Part shown: positions 17,901-27,013 of the stretch, in pieces
Position numbering within the stretch: position 1 is the first letter of the stretch
Layout of the letters: the number at the start of each line of letters is the position of its first letter
DNA from: Grimontia marina
GTDB lineage: Bacteria > Pseudomonadota > Gammaproteobacteria > Enterobacterales > Vibrionaceae
Assembly (NCBI RefSeq): GCF_900060185.1
Contig: NZ_FIZY01000048.1
Coordinates: forward strand, 1 to 38,182
DNA: 38,182 bases
Reading direction: 5' to 3'
Notes under the pieces: model-generated
Seen by the model: only the letters and a program-made list of their open reading frames with translations
Told to the model about the DNA's origin: nothing
Databases searched by the model: none
Position numbers and translations under genes: made by a program

Positions 17901-19989
17901 TCTTTTGTTTGCTCGCTTGCCGTTTTTCTGCACGTTCTACTTGTTTAAGGTAATCATAAATCTCGATTTGTGAACGTACTTTTTTGCGATTTCCGCGTTT
18001 AACGTAAGCGTTGGACATGTCTTTATCAATAACTCGTGCTTTGGCACGGTCTGCAAACTGAAGCTCAAGAATATCCATGATCCGCTGCTTCAGGCGTTCG
18101 TCTTTGATAGGGGCAGCCACTTCGATTCGGTTATCGATGTTACGGGTCATCCAATCAGCTGAGGAGATATAGACATCACGATCACCACCGTTTTCAAAAG
18201 TGAATACTCGTGGGTGCTCAAGGAAACGGTCAACAATACTGATGACTTTAATGTTATGGCTGAGGCCTCTTACGCCAGGGATAAGCGAGCACATACCACG
18301 CACAATGATGCGGATTTTCACGCCTTCATTGCTCGCTTTGTAAAGTAAGTCCACCAAACCTTTATCAACCAGGTTGTTCACCTTGAGTGTAATACCGGCT
18401 TTCTGCCGGTTCTTTGCATGCTCTATTTCCCGCTCAATCAAGCGATAGATGCGTGTACGTGAATTACGCGGCGAGACAATCAGATGCGAAAACTTAACTG
18501 GCTTATAAGGGTTCTCAATAAAGTTGAATACCTTACGTACTTCCGTTGTGATGGACTTATCAGCAGTAAACAAAGAAAAGTCGGTGTAGATACGTGCTGT
18601 TTTTTCGTGGAAGTTACCTGTGCCTATATGGGCATATTCGCGAAGCCCATCCTCTTCACGACGGGAGATAAGGCATAACTTGGAGTGAATTTTGAGCCCA
18701 GGGGTACCAAAGACCACTTTTACGCCGGCATCGGTCAACACACGAGCCCATTCGATATTGGCTTCTTCATCAAAGCGCGCCTGAAGTTCTACCACAACGG
18801 TGACGCGTTTTCCGTTATTTGCAGCATCAATCATAGAGTTGATGATGCGGCTATTTTTCGCCACGCGGTAAATATTGATGCGAATGCTGCGTACTTTGGG
18901 ATCAAAGGAAGCCTGACGCACCAGTTCTGTCATGTGACGGAAGGTGTGGTATGGGTAATAAAGCAGGACATCACGCTGACGGATGGCTTCAAAAGCATTG
19001 GTACTAGTGGTGAAATCGGCGGACTCAATGGGCGGTAGAGGCGGATTTTCCAGATATTTCATTCCGACATTTGGAAAGCCGATAAAATCTTTGAAGTTAT
19101 GATAACGAGCGCCAGGAAGTACGCTGTCGTAATCCGAGATTTTCAGCATATCAAGAATATGCTTCACCATATCCTGCGGCATGTCACGCTGGTATACGAA
19201 ACGCACTGGAAGGGCCGTTAAACGCTGATCCAGACTGTCTGACATGTTCTCAAGCAGGCTGTGGTCAACTTCATTGGTCAGGTCATATTCTGCGTCACGG
19301 GTCATTTTCATTGCATAGGCTTCGACACTATCGTAATCGAAGAGTCCACTGAAAATCTCATCAAGACACAAGCGAATGATGTTATCGAGTAGGATGATGG
19401 TTTTGCGGCGGCGTTTGCCTTTGGGTTCCGGCACCTTGATAAAGCGCTCGATTTCATCTGTCGGGATCTCGATGAGGGCATAACGTGTCTTCTGCCCCTC
19501 TTTTTTCAGCTCGACGGCAAGGTAAGAGTACGCATCTTTGAGGAAAGAGAGTACGTCCATGTCGTCGGTGAGAATAATTGGGGTGATGTGTGGAAGCAGA
19601 TTGCTGACGAAGTGTCTTTTCAGCCAGTTTTGCTGGTATTCCGTTAATTGTTTCTCATTAACCAAAAAGATATGGCGACGTGCCATTTCGAGCAAGATGT
19701 CGTTATAGAGGTGGTCAAAATCCTGGTTGAGCTTAAGGACTTTGTCCTGAATTTTGTTGAGGAGCTCCTTGGCTTTACTGTCACCCCCTTGCTCCTCATT
19801 GATCAGGATACGGCGCTTTACGTCAGCAAACCGGACTTGGTAGAACTCATCCAGATTGCTGGAGAAGATACCGAGAAATCGCACACGTTCGATGATAGGA
19901 ACGTTTTTGTCTGCAGCTTCCTGAAGTACCCTTTCGTTAAAAGACAGCCAACTTAATTCTTTGTCTACGTAAAGCGTATCCGCGCTCAT
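17893..19989 (-). CDS. ppk: Polyphosphate kinase Ppk1
   Basis: 698 residues, the usual size for PPK1, which makes polyphosphate from ATP at the inner membrane. Both catalytic histidines fall exactly at the E. coli positions: H435 in [12 protein letters not shown] (autophosphorylated) and H592 in [12 protein letters not shown]. The N-terminal [15 protein letters not shown] and [11 protein letters not shown], the ATP-binding head, and [16 protein letters not shown] are also clear. It is the middle gene of a minus-strand operon: an ACT-domain gene lies 17 bp upstream and ppx overlaps the 3' end. No Pho box is oriented towards this operon. Confidence 0.97.
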   Translation of the reverse strand: MSADTLYVDKELSWLSFNERVLQEAADKNVPIIERVRFLGIFSSNLDEFYQVRFADVKRRILINEEQGGDSKAKELLNKIQDKVLKLNQDFDHLYNDILLEMARRHIFLVNEKQLTEYQQNWLKRHFVSNLLPHITPIILTDDMDVLSFLKDAYSYLAVELKKEGQKTRYALIEIPTDEIERFIKVPEPKGKRRRKTIILLDNIIRLCLDEIFSGLFDYDSVEAYAMKMTRDAEYDLTNEVDHSLLENMSDSLDQRLTALPVRFVYQRDMPQDMVKHILDMLKISDYDSVLPGARYHNFKDFIGFPNVGMKYLENPPLPPIESADFTTSTNAFEAIRQRDVLLYYPYHTFRHMTELVRQASFDPKVRSIRINIYRVAKNSRIINSMIDAANNGKRVTVVVELQARFDEEANIEWARVLTDAGVKVVFGTPGLKIHSKLCLISRREEDGLREYAHIGTGNFHEKTARIYTDFSLFTADKSITTEVRKVFNFIENPYKPVKFSHLIVSPRNSRTRIYRLIEREIEHAKNRQKAGITLKVNNLVDKGLVDLLYKASNEGVKIRIIVRGMCSLIPGVRGLSHNIKVISIVDRFLEHPRVFTFENGGDRDVYISSADWMTRNIDNRIEVAAPIKDERLKQRIMDILELQFADRAKARVIDKDMSNAYVKRGNRKKVRSQIEIYDYLKQVERAEKRQASKQKNE

Positions 19990-20006
19990 TTTTCCCCTTT
20001 CCTCAA

Positions 20007-20516
20007 TTAAATGTCGCTTTCGTCAAACTCCACGATCAGGTCATCAGATAGCCCTTCAAGAGCCTCTCCAAGATCATCCAGTGAGATGTTGTTGACGATG
20101 TCGAGATCAAACTCTGCTTTAAAAATCACGCCGCCAAAATTAGCTGCGCTTTCTGCATTGGTTTCCAGATTGTTGATGTTGATACCAAACTTGGCGATTT
20201 CCCTTGTCACTTCTTGAACGATGCCAGGGCGATCGTTACCTGTGACTGAAAGGGTGTGAGTCGTGGTATCCGTTTCTGCTTGATGTGCAGCTTCAGCGAT
20301 AAGAACGTTAAGATCAGGAATGTTATTTAGCGCGTCTGTCAGCGCATTGACATTTTCTTCTTTAATATCAATCTGAATAATACCAGCAAACTTGCCCGCA
20401 AGTTTGCTAAGGCTACTGGCTTGCCAGCTTCCGTGATGCTGGAATACAGTGTCAGAGAGTGTTTCTACCAGGCCTGGACGATCCGTGCCGATGAGGGTGA
20501 TTACTAACTGCTTCAT
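20007..20516 (-). CDS. Two-ACT-domain regulatory protein (GcvR-like)
   Basis: 169 residues made of two ACT domains and almost nothing else. The first begins [20 protein letters not shown], the second [25 protein letters not shown] domains bind small molecules, often amino acids; the same two-domain layout is found in GcvR, the glycine-cleavage repressor partner. There is no DNA-binding domain, so it would act through a partner or as a ligand sensor. AAGGA precedes the ATG. Being the first gene of the ppk-ppx operon, 17 bp ahead of ppk, suggests a link to polyphosphate metabolism or its control rather than to glycine cleavage. That link is inference. The product name GcvR may be misleading here. 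Confidence 0.85.
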   Translation of the reverse strand: MKQLVITLIGTDRPGLVETLSDTVFQHHGSWQASSLSKLAGKFAGIIQIDIKEENVNALTDALNNIPDLNVLIAEAAHQAETDTTTHTLSVTGNDRPGIVQEVTREIAKFGININNLETNAESAANFGGVIFKAEFDLDIVNNISLDDLGEALEGLSDDLIVEFDESDI

Positions 20517-20537
20517 GGTCGATCCTTTGCGTCAACA

Positions 20538-20590
20538 GCGGGGGGAATGATCATTATTAGGGTGGTTTTAAAACCGTGTCTACCCCCCGC
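20538..20590. promoter_or_regulatory. Promoter of the ACT-ppk-ppx operon with nested dyads
   Basis: On the minus strand TAGACA (20582-20577) and TAATAA (20559-20554), 17 bp apart, make a good sigma-70 promoter. Transcription would start about 30 nt before the ACT-gene ATG. The same 53 bp holds three perfect dyads: GCGGGGGG/CCCCCCGC as outer arms (20538-20545, 20583-20590), GGTTTTAAAACC (20564-20575) inside the -35/-10 spacer, and AATGATCATT (20546-20555) at the -10/start. They look like operator sites or a cruciform. The regulator is unknown. Confidence 0.55.
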
Positions 20591-20643
20591 AGGAGCAGCC
20601 GCTTCCGAACTATGCCTCACATCAACGTTACAGGAGGCTAAAC

Positions 20644-20676
20644 ATGTTTTATTACACTTTTATTTCATGGGCTTAA
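20644..20676 (+). CDS. Possible 10-residue leader peptide (MFYYTFISWA)
   Basis: A perfect AGGAGG (20632-20637) lies 6 nt before an ATG that opens a 10-codon frame MFYYTFISWA ending in TAA. It lies between the two divergent operons, upstream of the Pho promoter. An ideal ribosome site before a tiny frame is unusual by chance, but I see no clear promoter for it, and it precedes rather than follows the pstC promoter. Treat it as speculative. Confidence 0.25.
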   Translation: MFYYTFISWA

Positions 20677-20694
20677 CTTGCCTCGATTTTTAGA

Positions 20695-20728
20695 CTGTCA
20701 CATTTATGTCATTAAAAAGAAATATTAT
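20695..20728 (+). promoter_or_regulatory. Pho box and promoter of pstCAB-phoU
   Basis: CTGTCAC-ATTT-ATGTCAT (20695-20712) is an almost ideal 18-bp Pho box of two 7-bp direct repeats. TATTAT (20723-20728) starts exactly 10 bp after it. The leader to the pstC ATG is about 23 nt and carries GAGG at 20748-20751. Phospho-PhoB would activate the pst operon here. Confidence 0.88.
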
Positions 20729-20757
20729 GAGTCGCTTAACCAAAAAATGAGGTACCA

Positions 20758-22926
20758 ATGGCAAACGCCACACATGCGCTGACTCAGGGAGATACCCGGC
20801 GGCGTTTCAAAGACAGACTTGCGCGCCTTTCCGTGACGGGAGGTGGCATTGCTGTTTTGTTGGCATTGCTGTTGATTTTTTTCTACCTCGCGTACGTGGT
20901 TTTTCCCTTATTCAAAAGTCCATCTGTAGAACTTGATGGCACTTTCGACCTTGGCTTTGAAAGTCCCGCCGTTCAATTGGGTATGGACGACAATAATCAA
21001 CTTGGTTTTCGCTACTCTGACAATGGGTTTCTCTCCGTTTTTTCTCTGGAGGGAGAGGGGGGCATGGTTGTCCGGGAACAGCTCGCTAAGTCTTCAACCA
21101 GTTTTTATGCTTCACAGGCTTATGCTGGTGTAAGTGCCTATGGACTCAAAGATGGCACAGTGAGTTTCCAGCGCCTTCGTTTTTTGTCGCACTATGCTGA
21201 GGGTAAAAGAACCATCACGCCGGATATCCAACGTCTTGATACCGTCAAACTGAGCAATGGCTTGCCCGTTTCCAGTCTTTCTTTTGCACTGCGTCAGAAA
21301 GACCGTGTAATTGCGGGTATAGCGGGGTACTGGCTGAACATTGTCATTGAGCGAGACGGAAATGAAGTTTTGCATGCAGCGGTGCCGACCAGTCCTGATG
21401 CAAACGTTTTGATTGCTCCCCGTGGTCGAAAGCTGTTTGAGATGGTTAGTAATAAGCTCAATGTGTATTCGATATCAGATCGTAGAATCGATTTACGAGA
21501 ATCTGTGGATATTGAACTCGTTACTGGTGCGATGCCTGTATCTATGACTTTGCTGGCTGGCGGACACTCACTCATGGTTCGTCTAGACGATGGCAGGCTG
21601 ACCCAATGGTTTGATGTGGTGAAGTCTGGCGAGCGCTCTCTGACAATGGTCCGTGAGTTTGATACTCAGGACGGATATCTCGCCGTAGAGCCTCATCGCA
21701 ATGTATTTGCCAACCTGACGCCGGACGGAGAATTAACACTGTGGCATGCGCCAAGTGAAACACAGGACAGTTTTGAGTTACCGGCAATTGCTGGCCAGAT
21801 TGATACGCTAGGTTTCTCACCACGTGCAGACCGCCTTCTGGTAGAAAAAAGTAAGACCCTGACACTAGTGGATGTAGACAATGCGCATCCAGACGTGAAT
21901 ATCCGCTCACTGTGGAACCGTATTTGGTATGAAGGTTATGGCGAACCGGACTTTGTCTGGCAGTCCACCTCTGGTAGTGAGTCTTTCGAGGGGAAACTCA
22001 GTGTTGTTCCTGTTGTTTTCGGTACTATCAAAGTAGCTGCTTATGCGCTGCTTTTTGCTATTCCATTGGCAGTTGGTGGTGCGATTTATACTGCTTACTT
22101 TATGCCTTCTGGGCTGCGTAAAGTGGTAAAACCGACTATCGAAATCATGGAAGCCTTGCCCACAGTTATTTTGGGCTTCCTCGCTGGCCTGTGGCTCGCA
22201 CCGATTGTTGAAAACCATTTACCTGCAGTATTTCTAATTTTTGTCGCCATGCCGGCTTCATTCCTGCTGACTGCAATTGTTTGGAGCTCATTGCCGCGCT
22301 CGATCCGTAAAATGCTGCCACCTGGAGGGCATTTATTTGTGCTGGTTCCGCTCATTCTTATTCTGGGATACCTAGCTTTCCAGCTGGGGCCTTGGGTTGA
22401 AACTGCCTTTATGGGCGGTGATAGCCGCGTGTTTGTTACTGATGTGCTGGGAGTGAACTTCGATCAGCGCAATGCCATCGTAGTAGGCTTGGCGATGGGA
22501 TTTGCTGTGATCCCAACCATTTTTACCATTGCTGAAGATGCGATTTTCTCTGTGCCCAGCCATCTGACTAATGGTTCGCTCGCTTTGGGTGCGACTCATT
22601 GGCAAACATTGACCCGTGTTGTCTTGCTAACGGCAAGCCCAGGTATTTTTTCTGCAGTGATGATGGGGCTTGGTCGCGCTGTGGGTGAGACTATGATTGT
22701 CTTGATGGCGACGGGTAATACGCCTTTAATGGAGTGGAATCCTTTCGAAGGACTTCGAACCTTGTCAGCTAATATTGCGGTAGAAATGCCGGAATCTGAA
22801 GTAGGTAGCTCGCATTATCGCGTGTTGTTCCTGACTGCCTTTATTCTGTTTTCATTTACGTTCCTGTTTAACACTGTGGCGGAATTTGTTCGCCAACAGC
22901 TACGAGAGAAATACCGTGCGTTGTAA
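20758..22926 (+). CDS. pstC: Phosphate ABC transporter permease PstC with large periplasmic domain
   Basis: 722 residues, more than twice E. coli PstC (319). One membrane helix (about 27-50, GGGIAVLLALLLIFFYLAYVV) is followed by some 360 residues predicted outside the membrane. The permease core then starts near 416 (VVPVVFGTIKVAAYALLFAI) with five or more helices and the ABC-contact loop EDAIFSVPSHLTNGSLALGA. The extra domain has repeated turns like DGTVSFQRL, DGRLTQWFDV and DGELTLWHAP, reminiscent of a beta-propeller. Such enlarged PstC proteins are, from memory, common in vibrios and shewanellae. The protein forms the inner-membrane channel with PstA. First gene of the Pho-activated operon. 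Confidence 0.93.
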   Translation: MANATHALTQGDTRRRFKDRLARLSVTGGGIAVLLALLLIFFYLAYVVFPLFKSPSVELDGTFDLGFESPAVQLGMDDNNQLGFRYSDNGFLSVFSLEGEGGMVVREQLAKSSTSFYASQAYAGVSAYGLKDGTVSFQRLRFLSHYAEGKRTITPDIQRLDTVKLSNGLPVSSLSFALRQKDRVIAGIAGYWLNIVIERDGNEVLHAAVPTSPDANVLIAPRGRKLFEMVSNKLNVYSISDRRIDLRESVDIELVTGAMPVSMTLLAGGHSLMVRLDDGRLTQWFDVVKSGERSLTMVREFDTQDGYLAVEPHRNVFANLTPDGELTLWHAPSETQDSFELPAIAGQIDTLGFSPRADRLLVEKSKTLTLVDVDNAHPDVNIRSLWNRIWYEGYGEPDFVWQSTSGSESFEGKLSVVPVVFGTIKVAAYALLFAIPLAVGGAIYTAYFMPSGLRKVVKPTIEIMEALPTVILGFLAGLWLAPIVENHLPAVFLIFVAMPASFLLTAIVWSSLPRSIRKMLPPGGHLFVLVPLILILGYLAFQLGPWVETAFMGGDSRVFVTDVLGVNFDQRNAIVVGLAMGFAVIPTIFTIAEDAIFSVPSHLTNGSLALGATHWQTLTRVVLLTASPGIFSAVMMGLGRAVGETMIVLMATGNTPLMEWNPFEGLRTLSANIAVEMPESEVGSSHYRVLFLTAFILFSFTFLFNTVAEFVRQQLREKYRAL

Positions 22927-22964
22927 TGCATTAGCCACTCAACAATCCAGCTTGGAGCTTGCTC

Positions 22965-24611
22965 ATGTTTAAGCGATTAAACAGCAGTTCTCCATGGGTG
23001 TGGATGACAGGCGGCATGGTGAGTCTTTGTCTGGTGGCAGTGCTTGGTGTCATGCTTCTGATCGGCTGGAAAGGCTTGGCGTATTTCTGGCCAGCGCCTG
23101 TTTATGAATTCAAAATTGAAACGCCGCATGGTGAGGAAACTGTTTTTGGACAAATCTACGGCGTGGAGTCTATTCCTTCCCGTCAATTGAAAGAAGCCGG
23201 TGTTGAGCTCAAAGACAAGCAGCTTGAAGAGCATCAGAGGCTGCTTATTAAGGTGGCGAATCGTGAGCGTGAAGCGCATGACTTCATTTCGGTGCTGGAC
23301 CAAAACATCCTATCTCAGGTTGCTAATCCTGACCTTGCAGTCATTGAACGCACTGAAAATGGTGCATTCTTCGGTTTTCCGAAGGGCTATTTAGATAATG
23401 GAAAGGTCACCACTTCCGCACTTACCCACGAGTTTTTCCAACAGAAGATTACCCTGGCTGAAATACGACGTACTGAGATTGCATCTATCGAGCAGCGAGA
23501 AATTGAAAAAGTTAACTATCAGCTCAATGCTCTGAAAACAGAGAGAGCGTCTTATCTGAGTGACGGAAAAGCGGTTCCTGCAAAAATTCAGGATGCTATC
23601 GGCACCTTGGAGTTGCGTTACCAATCACTTGAAGAATTACTCTTGCAGCGTCGTGCGGATTTCTCTTTGGATAGTCTTATTGTTAAAGACCGCTATGGTG
23701 ACAACGTCCGTATCGCGTTGAATGATGTGTTGGGGCTATGGTATCCCAATGACATGAGCTGGCCAGAGAAAGTCGCGCACTGGGCAGGACTGATAGCTAG
23801 CTTTGTCACTGACAACCCCCGTGAAGCCAACTCTGAAGGTGGTGTTTTTCCTGCTATCTTTGGCACCGTGTTGATGGTTCTGCTGATGTCCATCATGGTG
23901 ACTCCACTTGGCGTTCTGGCTGCTGTCTACCTTCATGAATATGCAGGGAAGAATGCTTTCACGCGTATTATCCGCATTGCGGTGGTGAATCTTGCGGGCG
24001 TACCTTCTATCGTATACGGCGTGTTTGGTCTGGGCTTTTTTGTTTATTTCGTGGGTGGCAGTATCGACTCGTTGTTTTATTCGGAAACTTTGCCGAATCC
24101 GACATTCGGTACACCGGGCATCTTATGGTCTTCGCTCACCTTAGCAATCCTGACCTTGCCAGTAGTAATTGTGTCAACCGAAGAGGGTCTTACACGCATT
24201 CCTACCTCAGTCCGTCATGGTTCGATGGCTTTGGGGGCTACACAGGCAGAAACCCTCTGGCGTATTGTTTTGCCAATGGCGAGTCCTGCTATTATGACGG
24301 GATTGATACTTGCAATTGCGCGGGCAGCAGGAGAAGTGGCGCCGTTGATGCTGGTGGGGGTCGTCAAGGTGGCGCCGAGCTTGCCACTGGATGGTAATTT
24401 TCCTTTTCTGCATCTCGACAGAAAGTTCATGCACCTTGGTTACCACGTTTACGATGTTGGCTTCCAAAGCCCGAATATTGAAGCGGCAAGACCACTGGTT
24501 TATGCCACATCCTTGCTCTTGGTGACTGTGATTGTCAGCCTGAATCTGGCGGCTATCACCATCCGTAACCACTTGCGCGAAAAGTACCGCGCGCTGGAAC
24601 AAGAAATTTAA
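22965..24611 (+). CDS. pstA: Phosphate ABC transporter permease PstA with extended N-terminal domain
   Basis: 548 residues against about 296 in E. coli. A first membrane helix (about 10-35) is followed by about 250 extra residues, probably periplasmic and highly charged, with coiled-coil character ([16 protein letters not shown], and [17 protein letters not shown]). This resembles the N-terminal domain known as DUF3333 in gammaproteobacterial PstA; that name is from memory. The normal permease core begins near 291 ([20 protein letters not shown]), with [20 protein letters not shown] as the ABC-contact loop. ATG 22965 is chosen over the upstream TTG 22959 because GGAG lies 7 nt before it. It lies 38 bp after pstC and 23 bp before pstB. 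Confidence 0.93.
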   Translation: MFKRLNSSSPWVWMTGGMVSLCLVAVLGVMLLIGWKGLAYFWPAPVYEFKIETPHGEETVFGQIYGVESIPSRQLKEAGVELKDKQLEEHQRLLIKVANREREAHDFISVLDQNILSQVANPDLAVIERTENGAFFGFPKGYLDNGKVTTSALTHEFFQQKITLAEIRRTEIASIEQREIEKVNYQLNALKTERASYLSDGKAVPAKIQDAIGTLELRYQSLEELLLQRRADFSLDSLIVKDRYGDNVRIALNDVLGLWYPNDMSWPEKVAHWAGLIASFVTDNPREANSEGGVFPAIFGTVLMVLLMSIMVTPLGVLAAVYLHEYAGKNAFTRIIRIAVVNLAGVPSIVYGVFGLGFFVYFVGGSIDSLFYSETLPNPTFGTPGILWSSLTLAILTLPVVIVSTEEGLTRIPTSVRHGSMALGATQAETLWRIVLPMASPAIMTGLILAIARAAGEVAPLMLVGVVKVAPSLPLDGNFPFLHLDRKFMHLGYHVYDVGFQSPNIEAARPLVYATSLLLVTVIVSLNLAAITIRNHLREKYRALEQEI

Positions 24612-24634
24612 GTGTTAGAGGACATCGCGACGAA

Positions 24635-25453
24635 ATGATATCTATCAATGCCAACATTGGATTACTCGGACCTGTCGATCTGTCATCGCTTCCAGATGAG
24701 CAGACAGCGCTGGTTATCCAGAATTTGAATCTCCATTACGGCAATACTCAGGCATTGTTCGATATCAATATGCGAATTCCCAAAGGCAAGGTGACGGCAT
24801 TTATCGGCCCTTCCGGTTGTGGAAAGTCCACTCTACTTCGCTGCATCAATCGTATGAATGACTTGGTGGATGGTTGTCAAGTAGAGGGCGAAATTCTGCT
24901 TCATGGCACCAATGTTTATGATGAAAGGGTGGATGTGCCAGCTCTTCGCCGCCAGGTGGGCATGGTGTTCCAACGGCCGAATCCTTTTCCAAAGTCTATC
25001 TACGAAAACGTTATTTACGGATTGCGTTTACAAGGCGTGAAAAACGCACGTACATTGGACGATGCGGTTGAACGTTCGCTTCGAGCAGCTGCGTTATGGG
25101 ATGAGGTGAAAGATCGGCTTCATGACAACGCGTTTGGTTTGTCTGGCGGCCAGCAACAACGATTGGTGATCGCGCGCGCTATCGCGATTGAGCCAGAAGT
25201 CCTTTTGCTTGATGAACCTACATCGGCACTGGATCCGATTTCGACGCTGACGATTGAAGAACTCATCAACGATCTTAAACGTAAATATACTGTGGTGATC
25301 GTTACCCACAACATGCAACAAGCTGCGCGTGTGTCTGATCAAACTGCCTTTATCAACCTAGGTAAACTGGTAGAATATGCCGACACAGATACGCTGTTTA
25401 CCACACCGAAAAACAAGCAAACCGAAGATTACATCACTGGCCGATACGGTTAA
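24635..25453 (+). CDS. pstB: Phosphate ABC transporter ATPase PstB
   Basis: 272 residues. The ATPase motifs are complete: Walker A GPSGCGKS (58-65), the Q-loop in [18 protein letters not shown], the signature LSGGQQQRL (from 169), Walker [14 protein letters not shown] (about 188-200) and the switch His in [13 protein letters not shown]. An N-terminal extension of about 25 residues precedes the ABC domain. It powers phosphate import through PstCA and helps relay the phosphate signal to PhoR. It is 23 bp after pstA and 14 bp before phoU. Confidence 0.97.
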   Translation: MISINANIGLLGPVDLSSLPDEQTALVIQNLNLHYGNTQALFDINMRIPKGKVTAFIGPSGCGKSTLLRCINRMNDLVDGCQVEGEILLHGTNVYDERVDVPALRRQVGMVFQRPNPFPKSIYENVIYGLRLQGVKNARTLDDAVERSLRAAALWDEVKDRLHDNAFGLSGGQQQRLVIARAIAIEPEVLLLDEPTSALDPISTLTIEELINDLKRKYTVVIVTHNMQQAARVSDQTAFINLGKLVEYADTDTLFTTPKNKQTEDYITGRYG

Positions 25454-25467
25454 GGAATTGCACGCAA

Positions 25468-26178
25468 ATGATGGATAACCAAAATATCAGTCGCCATATT
25501 TCAGGTCAGTTTAATGCTGAACTGGAAGCTATCCGCACCCATGTGCTCGCGATGGGTGGATTGGTAGAGAGACAGCTGACTGACGCTTTGCGTGCGATGC
25601 ATTATCAGGATGTAGAGCTTGCAAAACAGGTGATCCGTGAAGACCATAAGGTCAACTCAATGGAAGTCGCTATCGATGAAGCCTGCACGCGAATCATTGC
25701 AAAACGCCAACCTACAGCGGGTGATTTACGCTTGGTGATAGCTATCATCAAAACCATTACCGACCTTGAGCGTATTGGTGACGTTGCGGACAGTATTGCG
25801 AAGATGGCGTTAGATAATTTTTCCAATCATCAACAACCGTTTTTAGTGTCACTGGAAAACCTGGGCCATAAAGCTGCACGTATGCTGCATGATGTGTTGG
25901 ATGCTTTTGCACGAATGGATGTTGATGCGGCGATGAAGGTGTATCACAGCGATGACCATCTGGATAAAGAATACGAAGCGATTCTGCGTCAGTTGATGAC
26001 TTACATGATGGAAGACCCGCGTTCTATTCCTAATGTTCTGAAAGTCATGTGGTCAGCTCGAGCCATTGAGCGGGTGGGAGACAGATGCCAGAACATCTGC
26101 GAATACATCATTTACTTTGTGAAAGGTAAAGACATCCGTCATACCAACAAAGAACAGTTGGAAAAAATGCTGAAATAG
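25468..26178 (+). CDS. phoU: Phosphate signalling protein PhoU
   Basis: 236 residues forming two three-helix PhoU repeats, with the metal-site motifs [14 protein letters not shown] and [17 protein letters not shown] near the end of each half. PhoU couples the Pst transporter to PhoR and keeps the Pho regulon off when phosphate is plentiful. The start ATG follows AAGGA at a workable distance; a second ATG is the next codon. It is the last gene of the operon. A MITE-like repeat begins 21 bp after the stop, between phoU and the apparent operon terminator. Confidence 0.96.
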   Translation: MMDNQNISRHISGQFNAELEAIRTHVLAMGGLVERQLTDALRAMHYQDVELAKQVIREDHKVNSMEVAIDEACTRIIAKRQPTAGDLRLVIAIIKTITDLERIGDVADSIAKMALDNFSNHQQPFLVSLENLGHKAARMLHDVLDAFARMDVDAAMKVYHSDDHLDKEYEAILRQLMTYMMEDPRSIPNVLKVMWSARAIERVGDRCQNICEYIIYFVKGKDIRHTNKEQLEKMLK

Positions 26179-26199
26179 CGCTTTCGTATCTACATTGAA

Positions 26200-26465
26200 T
26201 ATACCCAAACAACCTGAAGATGCAGGATTCAGCGAGATTGACTTGCGTTGTGATCGCGGCGTTCCTTTGCAGGTGTAGTCATCTCCATCAAAAAGGAACA
26301 ACAAAGGGCACGGCGTCAGTCAACTCGCCCGAAGGGAGGCCCTCAATGCGCCCACTTCTTCGTTAAATTCCACGGAAATAGAACCACTATACCTCGTGGT
26401 ATTTGCCTCGAATTGAACGCATTGATGGCCTCTGAATGCGAGCATCTTCAGGTCGTTTGGGTATA
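26200..26465. repeat. MITE-like inverted-repeat element, copy 2 (intact, 266 bp)
   Basis: The 24-bp ends, beginning TATACCCAAACAACCTG and finishing CGTTTGGGTATA, are complementary at 23 of 24 positions. Inside are GTTCCTTT (26261-26268) with AAAGGAAC (26292-26299), a 15-bp stem 26336-26350 with 26418-26432 with one mismatch, and a hairpin of ACCAC with GTGGT. The whole unit could fold into a long branched structure. It matches 523-780. TA or TATA at both ends may include a target duplication. No protein-coding signal is seen. Confidence 0.88.
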
Positions 26466-26472
26466 GGTCAAT

Positions 26473-26499
26473 AAAAAACCCGCGGTTAGCGGGTTTTTT
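26473..26499 (+). terminator. Terminator after phoU and the repeat
   Basis: AAAAAACCCGC (26473-26483) and GCGGGTTTTTT (26489-26499) form an 11-bp stem with a 5-nt loop. It lies between convergent phoU and bamE and can work in both directions. It is separated from phoU by the inserted repeat. Confidence 0.87.
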
Positions 26500-26522
26500 G
26501 ATTCTGGCATTTAGGCATCAAT

Positions 26523-26879
26523 TTAGCGAACGGCTTCGAAAAATCCCGTACCTGGCTGATAGTCACCTTTCATGCCGACCAACTGACCGTTGTCGTCGAA
26601 AGAAAGAACCAGTTCTTTCTGTTCTGGTTCGTCATGTCCAGGCTTCAGATATTGAACAAAATACCAGGTATTCGGATAGCCGGATTCAACCAACATAGGT
26701 GGACCAAGTAAGAACTTAACCTGCTCTTTGGTCATGCCAAATTTGAGCTCTTCGACCGCAGTTTGGTCGATGTAATTTCCCTGATTAATATCTATGCGAT
26801 AAACCAGCTTGTTAACCCAAGAACAGCCTGAGAGGCTAGCCAGAACAAGGGATGCCGCAACGATGTGTTTCCAACGCAT
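26523..26879 (-). CDS. bamE: Outer-membrane assembly lipoprotein BamE
   Basis: 118 residues with a lipoprotein signal ending in the lipobox LSGC (Cys19). The mature part carries the SmpA/OmlA fold markers ELKFGMTKEQVKFLLGPPM and NTWYFVQYL. BamE is a small subunit of the BAM complex that inserts beta-barrel proteins into the outer membrane, which would include the TonB receptor in this window. Its place next to recN is conserved in many gammaproteobacteria. The sequence is complete. Confidence 0.95.
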   Translation of the reverse strand: MRWKHIVAASLVLASLSGCSWVNKLVYRIDINQGNYIDQTAVEELKFGMTKEQVKFLLGPPMLVESGYPNTWYFVQYLKPGHDEPEQKELVLSFDDNGQLVGMKGDYQPGTGFFEAVR

Positions 26880-26927
26880 GACTTCTTACTTCATTTCCAA
26901 AATAGGGGACGATGATAAACAAGCAAG

Positions 26928-26965
26928 TGAGAGAAGTAAAAAACTCTTGTCTCAACTTGCTTGTT
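26928..26965 (-). terminator. Probable recN terminator hairpin
   Basis: AACAAGCAAGT (26928-26938) and ACTTGCTTGTT (26955-26965) form a perfect 11-bp stem, extended by GAGA with TCTC after a one-base bulge. On the minus strand it lies about 50 bp after the recN stop and is followed by a modest T-rich tail. It separates recN from bamE. Confidence 0.6.
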
Positions 26966-27013
26966 CGACCGTGCTATTGGGGAAAAGTTTCTTTCTCTTC
27001 AGGCTAAGAGTCC

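Noticed and set aside
20546-20559. Fur-box-like AATGATCATTATTA near the ACT gene
   Set aside because: Only part of the Fur consensus is matched and the second half-site is missing. It is better explained as a palindrome plus the -10 TAATAA on the minus strand.
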